From: Marthasterias glacialis
Lineage: Eukaryota > Echinodermata > Asteroidea > Forcipulatida > Asteriidae
Direction of reading: 5' to 3'
Assembly (NCBI GenBank): GCA_911728455.2
Contig: OU452227.1
Location: forward strand, 22,383,414-22,447,413
DNA: 64,000 bases
This document shows, one piece after another, positions 31,728-42,631 of this stretch. The notes beneath the pieces were generated by a model. It saw only the letters and a list, made by a program, of their open reading frames with translations. It did no database searches and was not told the origin of the DNA. Numbering within the stretch: the first letter of the stretch is position 1; each line of letters opens with the position of its first letter. Made by a program: the position numbers and the translations under genes.

Positions 31728-34700
31728 ATGCAGAGCATTGTGGCAAACGTGGAGGGTCTAAGGTTCGATTTGGAGACGGCTTTGGAGCAGCAAATCGGGT
31801 CACAACCTCTCCCCTTCCCAGGGATGGATAGTAAGTTAAAAACATGTTGAACCGGTTAAGTGATAATATTGTTTTTGTGCATCCCTAAATGTTCAATTTG
31901 CTGTTAGTGTTATTTTGGTTGACCATGGTTCTTTTTTAGATTATATTTGATGCACCAGTAAACAAAATGCATAGTGATATAACTTGCCATGGCCGAGCGG
32001 TTCGGGGCACCAGACTCAAGCTCTGTCTGTCTGTGTTTCTGATCAGCAGAGTGTGGGTTTGGGACCCGGTCTTGACACTTGTGTCCTTAATTAAATTAAG
32101 CAAGACACTTAATCATTAATAACAATAATAATAATACTACGCAGTTCTTTAGACCCAGTAACTGGGGCGCTGTACTCCTTTTTTGAGATTTTGACATTAT
32201 CGGTCATACTAGCGCCCCAGCTTGAAACATGTATGTAGTAACTGCAACATGCAACGGTCAGGCGGATTTAAAACACCTCTGTTAAAAAAATGCCTAAGAC
32301 TCAACAAAATTGCTGGAAAATCGCCTACTGGATTCTCCAGATATCAAAGATGAAATAAAATGCATTTAATTGTACTCACATTTATTTTCTGTCCTCACAA
32401 TCAATGATTTTTTAGGCCAACTAAAAGTGCAATCGTTACGATCTGCATTTTTGTAATTTTTTAAATATTTTTATTACATTGAGGTACAATGACAATGTAC
32501 ATGTAACCGATATTTTTCTAATTTCCTTAACAGGTAATAAAACTAAAGACAATGTGAAACTATCACAGCCTGCTGGCTTCCAAAACCTTGAAAAAGAAAT
32601 GTTTTTCAGAGGACAGTATTTCAAAGGCCAAAGGAGTTCCAGATAATGATTGATACATCCAATGTTGTAACCATATAGTTGTACCTTAACTTGGTATGTT
32701 AAAAAAAAAAAAGGCCAGGAAGACTTTTTAAATATGACATTACTTTTATTGTGTGAAACAACAGAGTCAGGCTCTGCAGTGTGCCAGTTCTACAAACAGA
32801 ACAGCTGCCATAAAGGCAACATGTGTCCGTTCCGTCACGTTGGTGGAGAGAAGAGCGTTGTATGTAAACATTGGCTCAGAGGACTCTGTAAGAAAGGCGA
32901 TGAGTGTGAGTTCCTCCATCAGTTTGACATGACCAAGATGCCGGAATGTTTCTTCTTCACCAAATTTGGTAAGTTCTGAATTTTAAATGCATGGGTCGGT
33001 GCTTGATTGAAATATCAGATGGTCTCAGGTCCAACAACAAATATATATAATAAGCAAACAGTCTTATTAATGATGAATGTAGAGAGAATTTTTCTTGAGC
33101 CTGGTTTTTACCCTTTGTTTGGGCAGGTATGTGTAGCAACAAAGAATGTCCATTTCTTCACATCGACCCCGAGAGCAAGGTCAGAGACTGTCCCTGGTAT
33201 GACAGAGGTTTCTGTAAACACGGTGAGATAATTTCCATTTGCACAATAACCCCCAGGAAAAAGGGAGATTTCAAGCATGAATTCCAGTAAATTTGTCCCT
33301 CTTTGTTCAGGGTAAACAAAGTGTAACGCGGCGAGTGCATGCACTGTGCACGCTACACAATTGAATGTCCAGGCATGTTAACATGCCACCTGCTGTTATA
33401 GGTGTACCCCCAAAATTGTTCTGGTGTGTATACACGTCTGTCGGCAGCAACCCATGTACAACTTTCAAACAGGTTATCAGGCAACTATTTTCTTACCAGC
33501 TATAACTGATTAAACTGTTAAATGGCTTGCTCAAGGACATATGAACTGCTATGATCAAAACCCAGCCTACACAGAGCTTTATTTTGTTTCGTAGAACTGC
33601 TCTGCCATGACACTTAACTGCATGCTGAGTACTTCATGAACCCCATGGGAATGATACTAACTGCGCCACTAGAGGTGTGGCGTGTCATGGCTGAGCGTGG
33701 TTTCTGATCAGCAGAGTGTGGATTCGAGTCCAGGTCTTGACACTTGTGTCCTAAAGTAAGACACTTAACCATTATTGCTTCGTCCTTCGGATGGGACAAA
33801 AAGCTGTAGGTCCCGTGTGTTGTGTAATGCTCGTAAAAGAACCCAGTTACACTTATCTCATGAGAAGGGATTTGCCCTGGTGTTTCTGGCAGTGGCTGCT
33901 GAATGCGCTGCAACCTCTTGTAAACCCTGATAAGTCGCTACATGAATGGGTCTCGAACAGGGATTTGTTCCTCCATTAACTAACCTCGTCATCTTTCTCT
34001 CAAAGGTCCCATGTGTAAAAACCGACATGTTCGAAGAGTCATGTGTAAGAACTACCTCAATGGCTTCTGTCTGGAAGGACCAGAATGCAAATTCCAACAG
34101 TAAGTGGACTTAGATAGATGTTAATATTTGCATCGGGGTAATGAATATAAATTTCAATTTGCCTTACACCGATGTGTGATAAGCACTGTATACTCAGTGC
34201 TTTCGAGTCCTGTGGAAAAAATCCACAGGCAACTCGGGTGGGATTCGAATCCACGACTCCCGCATGACTAGAGCAGATGTCTAAACCACTAGACCACCTA
34301 GCATGCTCGGTGACGAGGGGCCAGTTCGAATCCAGTATTATTAGCGGCAGGTACCGTAAGTGGACTTGTTAAAAACCTATTACTATCACTATACTCTCTT
34401 GCCACACATGAGACTGTGGAGACTAAAAAGTCATGTTCACAAGTCATGGGGTGTCCACATAACGCCAGCTGTACAAGTGAAAAAACTCATTTACCCAATA
34501 CTAGCCCGGAAGAGATGGTACTTTGGGACAGTCTGTGTCAGTGTATAGGAGGGTTTAAAACTTCTTAAAAGGAATGTTCTTTCAAGTAATAAACCACAAG
34601 GGAAACTGACTTTTCTTTTTCGGAGTACATTCATTCAAGCCACCTAATATTCAAGGAGCATAACTGAACACTTCACTGTGAAAATGTAATTGGATAAAAG

Positions 34701-36922
34701 CAGAGCTCAATTTAGTCACTAGCTGGGTGTACAAGCCAAGCGAGGTAGTAAAAAAATAAACAACCGGCCTTTGTGAAATTGTGTTTATTTTATATGGAAA
34801 TGCAAACCTCTTTTTTTTTAGTGGCCAAAAGTTTCGACCCTAGCAGAGTCTTTCTTTTTGCAGCCTGTGAGAAAGACTCTGCTCTGGTCAAAACGTTGGA
34901 CCTTTATGAACAAAGTGTGCATTTAGGTCCTTTTGGTTGGTAAGCAGTTTGCAACAGCTGATTCTATGTTGGTTTTCAAATAACACCAAGTCACACAGTG
35001 TAGTCAAAATGTTTGTGAGATGGTTATGTCAGCTGACTAGTCCTAACAGTCAGTGTAGGAAATTAGTGCAGGGCCTAAAAATGTACTTGAATTTTTGAGA
35101 ATATACTGACCTTTCTTTTCCCTTTTTCCAGGAATGTTTAACTTTGTCAAATCATTCAACTGATTTAAGTACAGTGTGTATCGTATAGCATGGCTAATGA
35201 AAAAACGGCAAAATGAAGAACTGTTCATGAAATGAGTTGCTTCCCATAACAATGACCACGCTTATGTTCTTGCTGCTGTTTTTTTTTTTTTAGCCCCAAG
35301 TTTGACCTTCCAGTGCTGGAGGTCAAGGATGGCATGAAGAAGTTGATATGTCACAATTGTAGGGAGTCAGGGCACAAGGCAGTCAATTGCCCCAAGGGAC
35401 CCAACCAGTGGAGTTCATCACAGCAAGGCAGACAACAAACGGACAGGGTTAGTGCAAACTGTTTATGTGCATGCATATGGGAATTTCTTTTTCCATGGGT
35501 ACAACCTTGTTGCAGTTAAAACAAAAGACAGAGAATGGAAATAAATCAATTCTTATAAAGGTTTTGTCAGTCTCCTGACGATGATTAGAGCAGGCTATTC
35601 AAACTAAAAACTATGAGACCAATAATTAATCACTCCGTGGCAGTGAAGTCAATCACAAAAAGTCCCCTCGATCCACTAAGCTAAGTAGCAGTCCAGTCCG
35701 AAGCAGGACTTTTCAGAACTAAGAAGTCCCCCCAAATCATCTCCATGGTAGTAGAAAAACAGCAAGACAAGTTCTTACAAGAACAATCTACACAGCAAAG
35801 TAGCTATAATTACATGGTGTTCATCATCATCATCGAGCTGTGTTCATCCATTGTTGGATGAAGCTCTCCTCACGCAATTTCCATTTTCGTCCCCTTCTTG
35901 CTATTCTAGGCCATGTTGTCATGTTTGTGTATGTTTGGATTTTGTCTCTCCGTCTTCTTTTCTGTCTTCTTTTCCCATTTCTTTTCCCATTGTGTTAGTC
36001 TCTTGGTCTACCTGTTGTCATGTATTCTTGACAAGTGTCCAGCTCATCTCATTCGAATCTCATTCTTTTTCCTTGATCTTTTCCAGGATGTCTTTGATCC
36101 TATTATTTTTTTTTGCCTTATGTTGAAATTTCTGACTTTGGCATGTATAGTTAATCGGAGCATCCTCCTGTCCGTAGCTTGCTGCATCGATATTAATTTG
36201 TGTTTCATCTCTTTGGTTGCTGGCGCAAACCAAATACATAGCTCAATGCTTCCTGTATCCGATGTATCAATATTATATTTAATCTCAATTGTTATTTTCA
36301 CTGGTGACAGGTACTCGGTACAGTAGACACTAACGCTGGTGGAGGAAGCAACCAGAACCCAGGTCAGCCTCAGAGCAATGGTCAACATTTCCCATCACAT
36401 CGACCCTTCAGGAATATGGAAACCGTCAAGTGCTTTAAGGTAAATTTGATTCACTTTGCATTTTCCCAAATTTTTTTTTGAAAGTTTGGTATCGAAGTTG
36501 CTTACATTATATCCCATAAAATTTCATGACCCTTACTCCCTAGGCATTTTTGCCTACATATGACCTCAATATCCTCCTCTCCTATGTCACGTCCCACTAA
36601 ATTGTTTGGACTTGGATAAGATGGGAATGCCTGAACAAGAAATAAGCAATTGTTACTTGGGCATACAGCTCTCAGTCCTTATGAATCCTTCATTTTGGCA
36701 AAGAGGATGTAGAAGGATTTGGGAGGGTAAGGGTTAATGTGCCCCCCTTACATTCAAGCTTAACAGGTTTTATTGGTTGGCATTTTTTAACTTAAAATAC
36801 AATTTATTTAACTTTTTTAGTGTGGAGAGATGGGCCATTTTGCCAACAGATGTCCCAAAGGGTACCATGCATTCTTAAGCAACACCAACAGCGACCAAAA
36901 CCATCAACCCAACAGGCAGTAG
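31728..36922 (+). CDS. CPSF4: CPSF4/CPSF30, cleavage and polyadenylation specificity factor 30-kDa subunit (293 aa)
   Basis: Seven coding exons: 31728-31830, 32765-32968, 33127-33222, 34006-34099, 35294-35447, 36311-36439 and 36821-36922, all GT-AG with matching phases, ending in TAG at 36920-36922. The start [20 protein letters not shown] parallels the vertebrate N-terminus. Five CCCH zinc fingers at residues 41-59, 68-86, 96-114, 124-142 and 148-166 have all ligands intact. Two CCHC knuckles are at 185-198 ([14 protein letters not shown]) and 258-271 ([14 protein letters not shown]); vertebrate CPSF4 has one, while fly Clipper has two. Known role: nuclear subunit of the CPSF complex; the second and third fingers recognise the AAUAAA signal with WDR33. 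Length is about 24 residues above human (269 aa), accounted for by the extra knuckle region. Introns hold two SINEs and a LINE relic. Very secure. Confidence 0.96.
31985..32112 (+). mobile_element. tRNA-derived SINE (family A), tRNA-like head
   Basis: CATGGCCGAGCGGTTCGGGG is a clear A-box region of the tRNA-Leu/Ser type. CTCAAGCTCTGTCTG, CTGATCAGCAGAGTGTG and a degraded B box GGGTTTGGGACCC follow, then GACACTTGTGTCC. In CPSF4 intron 1. Not a functional tRNA, as the acceptor stem is absent. Confidence 0.7.
33675..33965 (+). mobile_element. tRNA-derived SINE (family A)
   Basis: Head GGCGTGTCATGGCTGAGCG, then CTGATCAGCAGAGTGTGGAT and the B-box-like GATTCGAGTCCAGG. The body runs GACACTTGTGTCC, GATGGGAC, GTAATGCTCGTAAAAGAACC, GAGAAGGGATTTGCC and TGTTTCTGGCA. 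In CPSF4 intron 3. Confidence 0.75.
34140..34350 (-). mobile_element. tRNA-like SINE fragment
   Basis: On the minus strand, GGTGGTCTAGTGGTTTAGAC (A-box region) is followed by ATCTGCTCTAGTCATGCGGG and GTGGATTCGAATCCCACC (B box and T arm), at tRNA-like spacing. Its B-box half resembles the units of the tandem array at 1231-1568. In CPSF4 intron 4. Confidence 0.6.
35821..36300 (-). mobile_element. 3' relic of a non-LTR retrotransposon in CPSF4 intron 5
   Basis: On the minus strand, frames read [20 protein letters not shown] and then [11 protein letters not shown], resembling the region before the C-terminus of non-LTR reverse transcriptases (KLxxxQRAMERxMLGITLxD, IRxxTKVxDI). Farther on come [17 protein letters not shown], a stop, and a GATGATGATGATGA tail at the low-coordinate end. 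Several frameshifts make it dead. The clade is uncertain. Confidence 0.7.
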
Positions 36923-37300
36923 GTGTGAGAACATTCCCTCTTAACGTCTTTACTGAACGTCCGACCTTGTACGTCCTGCTCTGACCCCGGACCTAGCTGT
37001 GTTGATACTCGGTGATGGAGGGGTCTGTTGGGAAACAGATGATGGATGACTTAGGGTCGGACTCTTCGAGTGTTGACTTTGTGTAGTCTCATCCAGGCCT
37101 TGGTGACTTGGGTTAGACTCCAGCGTTGACCTCGTGCAGTCTCATCGAGGCCTAGTCTCACCTCATTGTGCTTGGTGTGCACAACGATCAACTCCAGAGG
37201 GCACCAAGTCAAGGTGACAAGCCATTTTATTGACATATCATCGTCAGGACGGATAATTCGTTCTTGTAAGGGCAAAGCTGTTTGTCCTTATTAACGGGCA
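36923..37300 (+). other. Start of the CPSF4 3' UTR with a local imperfect duplication
   Basis: After the TAG, 37054-37165 contains two imperfect units sharing GTTGACYTYGTGYAGTCTCAT and AGGCCT, about 64 bp apart. No coding signal. Possible poly(A) signals are far downstream (AATAAA near 39251-39260 and 39305), so the 3' end is not fixed. Confidence 0.4.
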
Positions 37301-37309
37301 TCTCTATGA

Positions 37310-37415
37310 GGGAAATGTAAATTTCTACTGGAACTTTTCAAAGGGCACCAAGGCAATGACCAAGGGGCAAGGAGGTGATTGCCTCAGTTGCCCCAGGCCT
37401 TCATCACAAATCTAC
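37310..37415 (-). repeat. Dispersed ~150-bp repeat (COX10-intron family), minus strand
   Basis: Reads on the minus strand GGCCTGGGGCAACTGAGGCA, then CCTTGGTGCCCTTTGAAAAG and CCAGTAGAAATT, as at 245-350 and in the COX10 intron copies. Confidence 0.6.
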
Positions 37416-38151
37416 AGTGGTGTGATTTTGTCCACCTGTGTGCGAGAATTCCTGGTAAGAAATTTAATCTGCACCTGTCCACTAGGCTGGTTGATGACGA
37501 AGCCTCGGAGAAAGTTTAAAACTGAGGTAAGGTGATCCTCCGCAGACCGGGTTAACTGATGAACTAATCCAACTTTTGAACAGTTGTGAGACTGGGGGGC
37601 GTTTGTTCTGCAAGGAGCAGTTACAGCTTTTTAAAGTTAAGTTTGACAAAAGCTTTTCACTTTTATCAACCATTGGGGATGCTACTTTATGTATCACTAT
37701 TATTTTAAAGTTGGATAAAGTCATGTATTTTAATTTGCTCATGTGTTTAATATGGATTGTCACATCGTCTATATTACCTGCTTGAGGCACTTTTAACATC
37801 ATTTCTCATGATAGAAGTAGTTCAATGATTTGGAGTTGTACAGAAAGTACCGCTCCTTGAATTCACTACTCCCTCTCCCGTAACAACTTGCTTTTAACAG
37901 CCAAAGAAAAAATCAGTGATATTTAATTAATGATCAAATTGGAAGAAATAGAACACGGAGAATGCTGAGCTCTTATTATTGCCGTTCGTGTCAGCTGTGG
38001 ACATGTAGTAGCAATGCTGAGTGACATGCCTTTATGGCAAAATTAACCAGCATATATTTTCCATACAGCTAAAATGGCAGTATGCATGAATTCCCTCAAA
38101 ACAGAGCACACAGCAAGAAAAATATCTGCTTTTTGTAAACCTTATGGATGC

Positions 38152-38279
38152 GTCTCTTTTGGAAAGAGAGTTGGCTCTGAAAAGAGTTGTTGGTATGATC
38201 ACGATGTTTCGAACAGTATACTCTGCTTGTCTTCAGGACAACGGCTCTTTTCAAAGCCAACACTCCTCCCAAAAGAGGT
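38152..38279. mobile_element. Foldback MITE, ~128 bp
   Basis: GTCTCTTTTGGAAAGAGAGT and TGGCTCTGAAAAGAGTTGTT pair imperfectly with AACGGCTCTTTTCAAAGCCA and CTCCTCCCAAAAGAGG. The centre contains GATGTTTCGAACAGTATACT. No coding capacity. Confidence 0.65.
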
Positions 38280-38462
38280 TGTACCCACAAGTTTTACTAG
38301 TATACAGATATTGACTGCTTCCAGTGCTGTGGTTAAAACATTCTATTTTCTCTGTCTTTAAAACATTCTGTTTAATACAGTGTTCTAGGGACCAACGAGG
38401 GAGTCGTAGTTTTAACCACAGCATGAGGGGGTTACAGGAGGGGGTTACACTCGAAATGTTAT

Positions 38463-38688
38463 TAAGCCCAGTTCATACTTCACTTGAAAGCAAATTTTAG
38501 TGACGCAAACATTCAGTGCCGTTTTCCAGATGTGACGCAAGAAAATTTGCTTCACTTTGGCAATTCGCAGGAAATATTAGCCAAAAAAAGCAAATTTTGG
38601 TGAACAGGCAGTTTGCATTGTCTTCCAGTTAGCCAAGAAAATTCGCTTCACTTATTGCAATTCTCATGAAGTATGAATCAGGCTTTAA
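38463..38688. mobile_element. MITE with GTTCATACTTCA inverted ends, ~225 bp
   Basis: Left end GCCCAGTTCATACTTCACTT, right end CATGAAGTATGAATCAGGCT, with TTAA next to both ends (a possible piggyBac-type target). Inside, GCAAATTTTRGTGA and AAAATTYGCTTCACTT alternate. A shorter relative is at 3883-3998. Confidence 0.65.
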
Positions 38689-39452
38689 GCTTGTCATTTT
38701 TGTTTTACCCTCCCACTCTGGGTAAAACCATTCAACTTTATGAGTGCGTATGGTGATACTGCGTACGTGCAAATGCATTCACGGAAGATGTCATATTGCA
38801 GGCTGACATAGTGCATCTATCTAAACCACAGTGGATAGTATTGAATGGTCAGTCAGAGATATTACAGTTCACAAAATTGACAACAAAATAGTTTGTACTG
38901 TCCGAGGTTACTCTTTATTTAAGGAATGTAACATCATTAAAGTAGTGTTGGCGCAGGTCATTCATCAACTTTTGCTTTAATAACCGCAAACAAGTTTTGT
39001 TTATTCACCAATGTGTATTTCTCTGGGTCAAAGGTCAAAGCACTTTGTTTTCATTTTTTTAAATTTTTATGTAATCTTACTTTGCTATTCTTTTTTTTTT
39101 TCTTAATTCTTATTTGTTTTTTACACACATCTAGAAAGTCCAACTGTCAAGTTATATTTTCTTACAATTAAGTATGCCACAATTCTGTACACTAATGACT
39201 AAATTCTTTAACTTGACAAAAGGAGATCTCTTACACATGATCCCTGTGGTAATAAATAAAGTGTAAATTAATGTATATAAATTTTGTACATAAATGAAGG
39301 TTTGAATAAACCAATTATGTAAAGTGAAGTATGAGTTGTCCGTGTGCTTTGTGCAATTGTGGTGGTTTTCATTTTGTAAGCCTCCCTTTGCCCAAATGCA
39401 ATTCTTTGTGATAGTTTTTAGTGATAGCACTTAAATAACTCACATTATCATA

Positions 39453-39579
39453 TTAGCCTTTTTGAGATATGGCAGACACTATATGAGTGCACTGTTTGAT
39501 TTAGGTGTATACAGACAGATTTACCCAAACTAAATAGTGCACTTGTAATGTGTCCACCATATCTCAAAAAGGCCAATTA
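39453..39579. mobile_element. MITE with GCCTTTTTGAGATATGG inverted ends, ~127 bp
   Basis: GCCTTTTTGAGATATGGCAG then ACAC at the left pairs with GTGTCCACCATATCTCAAAA then AGGC at the right, about 24 bp with a few mismatches. Interior AGTGCACTGTTTGATTTAG and CTAAATAGTGCACTTG form a second inverted pair. Confidence 0.7.
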
Positions 39580-39719
39580 CATATCGTTCTCTGTCATAAC
39601 GGTTTTCAGTAGAGCACAGTCATTCCTATCCATTATGAAAATTTCATCAAATTAGGTGGTCACATTTTGGACAAAAATTATGTGCACTATATAAGGGTTA
39701 CATTCCTAATTCCTAATCA

Positions 39720-39990
39720 TCATCATCTGGTTATGGTCCGTCTGTCCCTGAATATGGGGGTTGGACTCTATGTTGATCAAGTCCACTCAGTCAGATGGCT
39801 TTCATGCACTCCACTTAGTTCAATGCCAGACTGACGTTGATCTTCAGGCACCTCAGGTCATTTTTTATGTCGCTCCACCTCATCTTTGGACGGCCACGTG
39901 GGTAGTTGCCAGGGATCTGGTAGTCGAGGATCTTCCTTGGCCAGCTGTCCTCAATCATATGCTGGAGGTGACCAAACCAGCAAAGTAATT
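39720..39990 (-). mobile_element. 3' relic of a non-LTR retrotransposon (RGRPKMRWSD motif)
   Basis: On the minus strand an open segment reads LCWFGHLQHMIEDSWPRKIL, then DYQIPGNYPRGRPKMRWSDI, then KNDLRCLKINVSLALN and a stop. WFGHxxRM..RWPKxIL and RGRPxxRWxD are typical of the extreme C-terminus of non-LTR reverse transcriptases. The unit ends with ATGATGATGATT at its 3' end, like other elements with short trinucleotide tails. Only the last 60 or so codons remain. Confidence 0.75.
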
Positions 39991-41475
39991 AGAATCGGAA
40001 GTGCCAAAATTGAAGATTTTTTTCAACCAGAATATAGCCCCATTTTACACAGCAGCCAAGCATGGAAGATTCTTTCTTGAACAGAAATCGGTTGCAAACT
40101 TGTGCCTTGTTCCCAAGAATGAAATATTTTAAATGCGATGCCAGCATTATCTTTCATATCCAAGTTGCTGGAGGACCCCCCCCCCCAGCCACGACTTGAC
40201 CTACGACCCTGTGGTAAGAGGCTATACAACGGCCATCAGTCTTTGTTGGTATGCCCAGCATCTTAAGTTATCACATGGTCCAGACTGGAGTTTCCTCATC
40301 CAGGTACTTCCTGCTTCCACTGGTCCTTTTCTGGGATTGCTTGAGCTGCAGGAAATCAAGTCAAAATATTGTACACTTTTTTATGATACAAAACTTAAAA
40401 AACACGAAGTTCTTTAGTTTCCCCATTTATCTTCAAACTGGTTTGTTTCCCAAAGTTGTACATGTAACTACTGTGTGTTGGTTTCTGCGATTGTGGGCCA
40501 AGTTTCTTAAGTGTTATTTTTTGACAATTTTTGGTCCATTATTATTATAATTATTTGTTGCAAAATGTAACTAAAGTTACCTGTGTCATGATTTTGGGTG
40601 CATTCCGGTCTGTCCACCCATAATCTGTAGTCTTTGTTGCTGACAAAGCGTTTTATTCCTCCACACTCTATGCACGTCACAACGAGGTGCTTCTGCCGTT
40701 TACCTGACATCAAAGAAAGTCATGGCCAGAGACGGGAACAGTGAACACATTTTATAGATACTTACAATACGTCCTATGGTCAGAAGGTCCAGAATTAGGG
40801 TTAAACTAAACAGTTATTTAAAAGTAAAGTAAGATGGAGATCAGGCAGAAGAGAATATTACCTTGCATCTTGCAACTTTTAAAAGCTAAACTGAATCCAT
40901 TCAATTTTAATTAACTTCTTTTCAAGAAGGTATATTAAAGTATAACTTTTATTTAAAGTTTATCGACAAACAGTGCCATTTTGTAGTCGACCATAAGGTC
41001 AACTATATAGACCACCTTTCATATGGAGTCAATTCCTTAAAAAAACAAGTGGTATTTTGATCATTAATGGGTTTCATTTCTTGTTCTCAACCACATCATT
41101 AAACTTACGGGTCAAGCTCTTATTCTACTTAATGTCGAAAGGAAAATTTCAGAATTTATTCTTATCTGACCTCGACTTCTGACCTTTGAGGTCAAGCCAG
41201 GTATTAAGAGCAGATCACATCGCTTGCAGATGGTTCTCTTGATACTGGGGTGTCTGCAAAGAAGAAGACATTTGAAACTTAGAAAGTTTATTGTAGTTGC
41301 ATCCTCCTCCTGTGTCGAGCTTTCCTGACAAAAAATCACAAGAGGGTTAAGTCACGGGCAACAATAACTTGTAGATCATAAAGACATGCTCAGCCCTCTG
41401 TAACTACAGGCTATTCACACAACGGAGCTAAATTACAGTCAGATTTATTTGGCTAACTGGGTGGACTGAACTTAG
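39991..41475. other. Intergenic between CPSF4 and COX10, no gene seen
   Basis: Contains a poly-C tract near 40177-40188. No exon with splice context could be supported. Confidence 0.35.
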
Positions 41476-41479
41476 TTGT

Positions 41480-41532
41480 GATTATTGTAACCAGTCTTGA
41501 CCACTCATCAGAGAGAGAGGGTTACAATCATT
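41480..41532. repeat. Short foldback (GATTATTGTAACC ends)
   Basis: GATTATTGTAACC at the left and GGTTACAATCATT at the right enclose GTCTTGACCACTCATCAGAG. Related in its ends to the hairpin at 8773-8845. Confidence 0.55.
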
Positions 41533-41869
41533 GTAGACTGGATTTAGTCTTTTATAGGACTATCTATTTATCTATTTATTATTCACGGATACTGAATTTC
41601 ATCTTTTTTTTAAACACAAATTGTCAACTTCTAAAATTAGTTATTTGGTTTTCATTGTTGTAACAGTATAAACCTAGGAATTACTGTGGTTAATTAAGCA
41701 GTTGTTATTAGTACATCTAAGAGCCATCATTGGGCGCAATCGGTCAATCTGCATGATCATTGGATAGCTGAGTGATCGGTCGATCGTGGAGCTCTATTGG
41801 TCGATGCCGCTGCCACCAGTCGAATACTTTTTCGTTACGATTCACAACTCAGGAGGTTTTTCAAAGGTA

Positions 41870-41931
41870 CGTCCGAGATACTCCTAGACGATAGCGGAAC
41901 AAACCTCATAGTTCTAGGAGTACGTCCGAGA
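41870..41931. mobile_element. Mini foldback element, 44 bp, with 9-bp target duplication
   Basis: Element 41879-41922 starts TACTCCTAG and ends CATAGTTCTAGGAGTA. It is flanked by the exact 9-bp repeat CGTCCGAGA at 41870-41878 and 41923-41931. Its interior (ACGATAGCGGAACAAACCTC) is the right arm of the 85-bp element at 60296-60380, so this copy has lost most of its left arm. A 9-bp duplication is typical of Mutator-like transposition. Confidence 0.8.
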
Positions 41932-42631
41932 TATCCTTCAGAAACGACTGATTGCACAATGCAATCAACCATGAATCAACCGATCAGGCCCAACAAAGAT
42001 GAAACACTTATTTACATTCTCAAGACTGATTTCTTGGCGACATTCTTCATGGTTGTGATGTAGAATCTAGCTAGACTGGTGTTTTCTGGGTTCTGGAGTA
42101 GCATACAATGAGCAGCCTATGTCATGAAAAAAAGAATACCAAAGTCAAAGAAAGCTAATCATGGCTCTGTAATGGAGCTATTTTGAACAAGTCTCAGAGG
42201 TAATTGTATGTTATTGTGCTCACCTGATATAGGAAATTGATTCGTTGCAATGAATCTTGATTCGGATTCATAGCTTCTAATTCAAAAGGATAGTTTTCAG
42301 CTAGGTATTTTACTAGGTTAGTGTACAGCAGACGTACACCGCTTTCAGGTGCAATTTTTGTCCAAGACGAAGAGAGAGCGCCCTCTCTTGTGTAAACGTA
42401 AATAATTAATAGTGTTACATAAAATAATGTCAAATGAACCTTTTGTGTTGTGAATTTTCAGCATACACTGTCATGGGGGTGATACATACATTTTTTTCAT
42501 AAATTGAAAAATAAGAACAATTTAAGTATTTAGGAGCCAATATTTATATTAAATCCAATGTATTAACTTTAAAAACAATATTTAGCTCAACAAGTCAATC
42601 TATTTTGCATCACCATCTTTCGTAATGGAAG

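Noticed and set aside
31985-32112. A tRNA-Leu or tRNA-Ser gene starting GGCCGAGCGG
   Set aside because: The B box is degraded, no matching acceptor stem is found, and the sequence continues into the SINE body shared with several other loci.
35851-36326. Hydrophobic forward-strand frames in CPSF4 intron 5
   Set aside because: They are the complement of an antisense retrotransposon relic, which explains the composition better.
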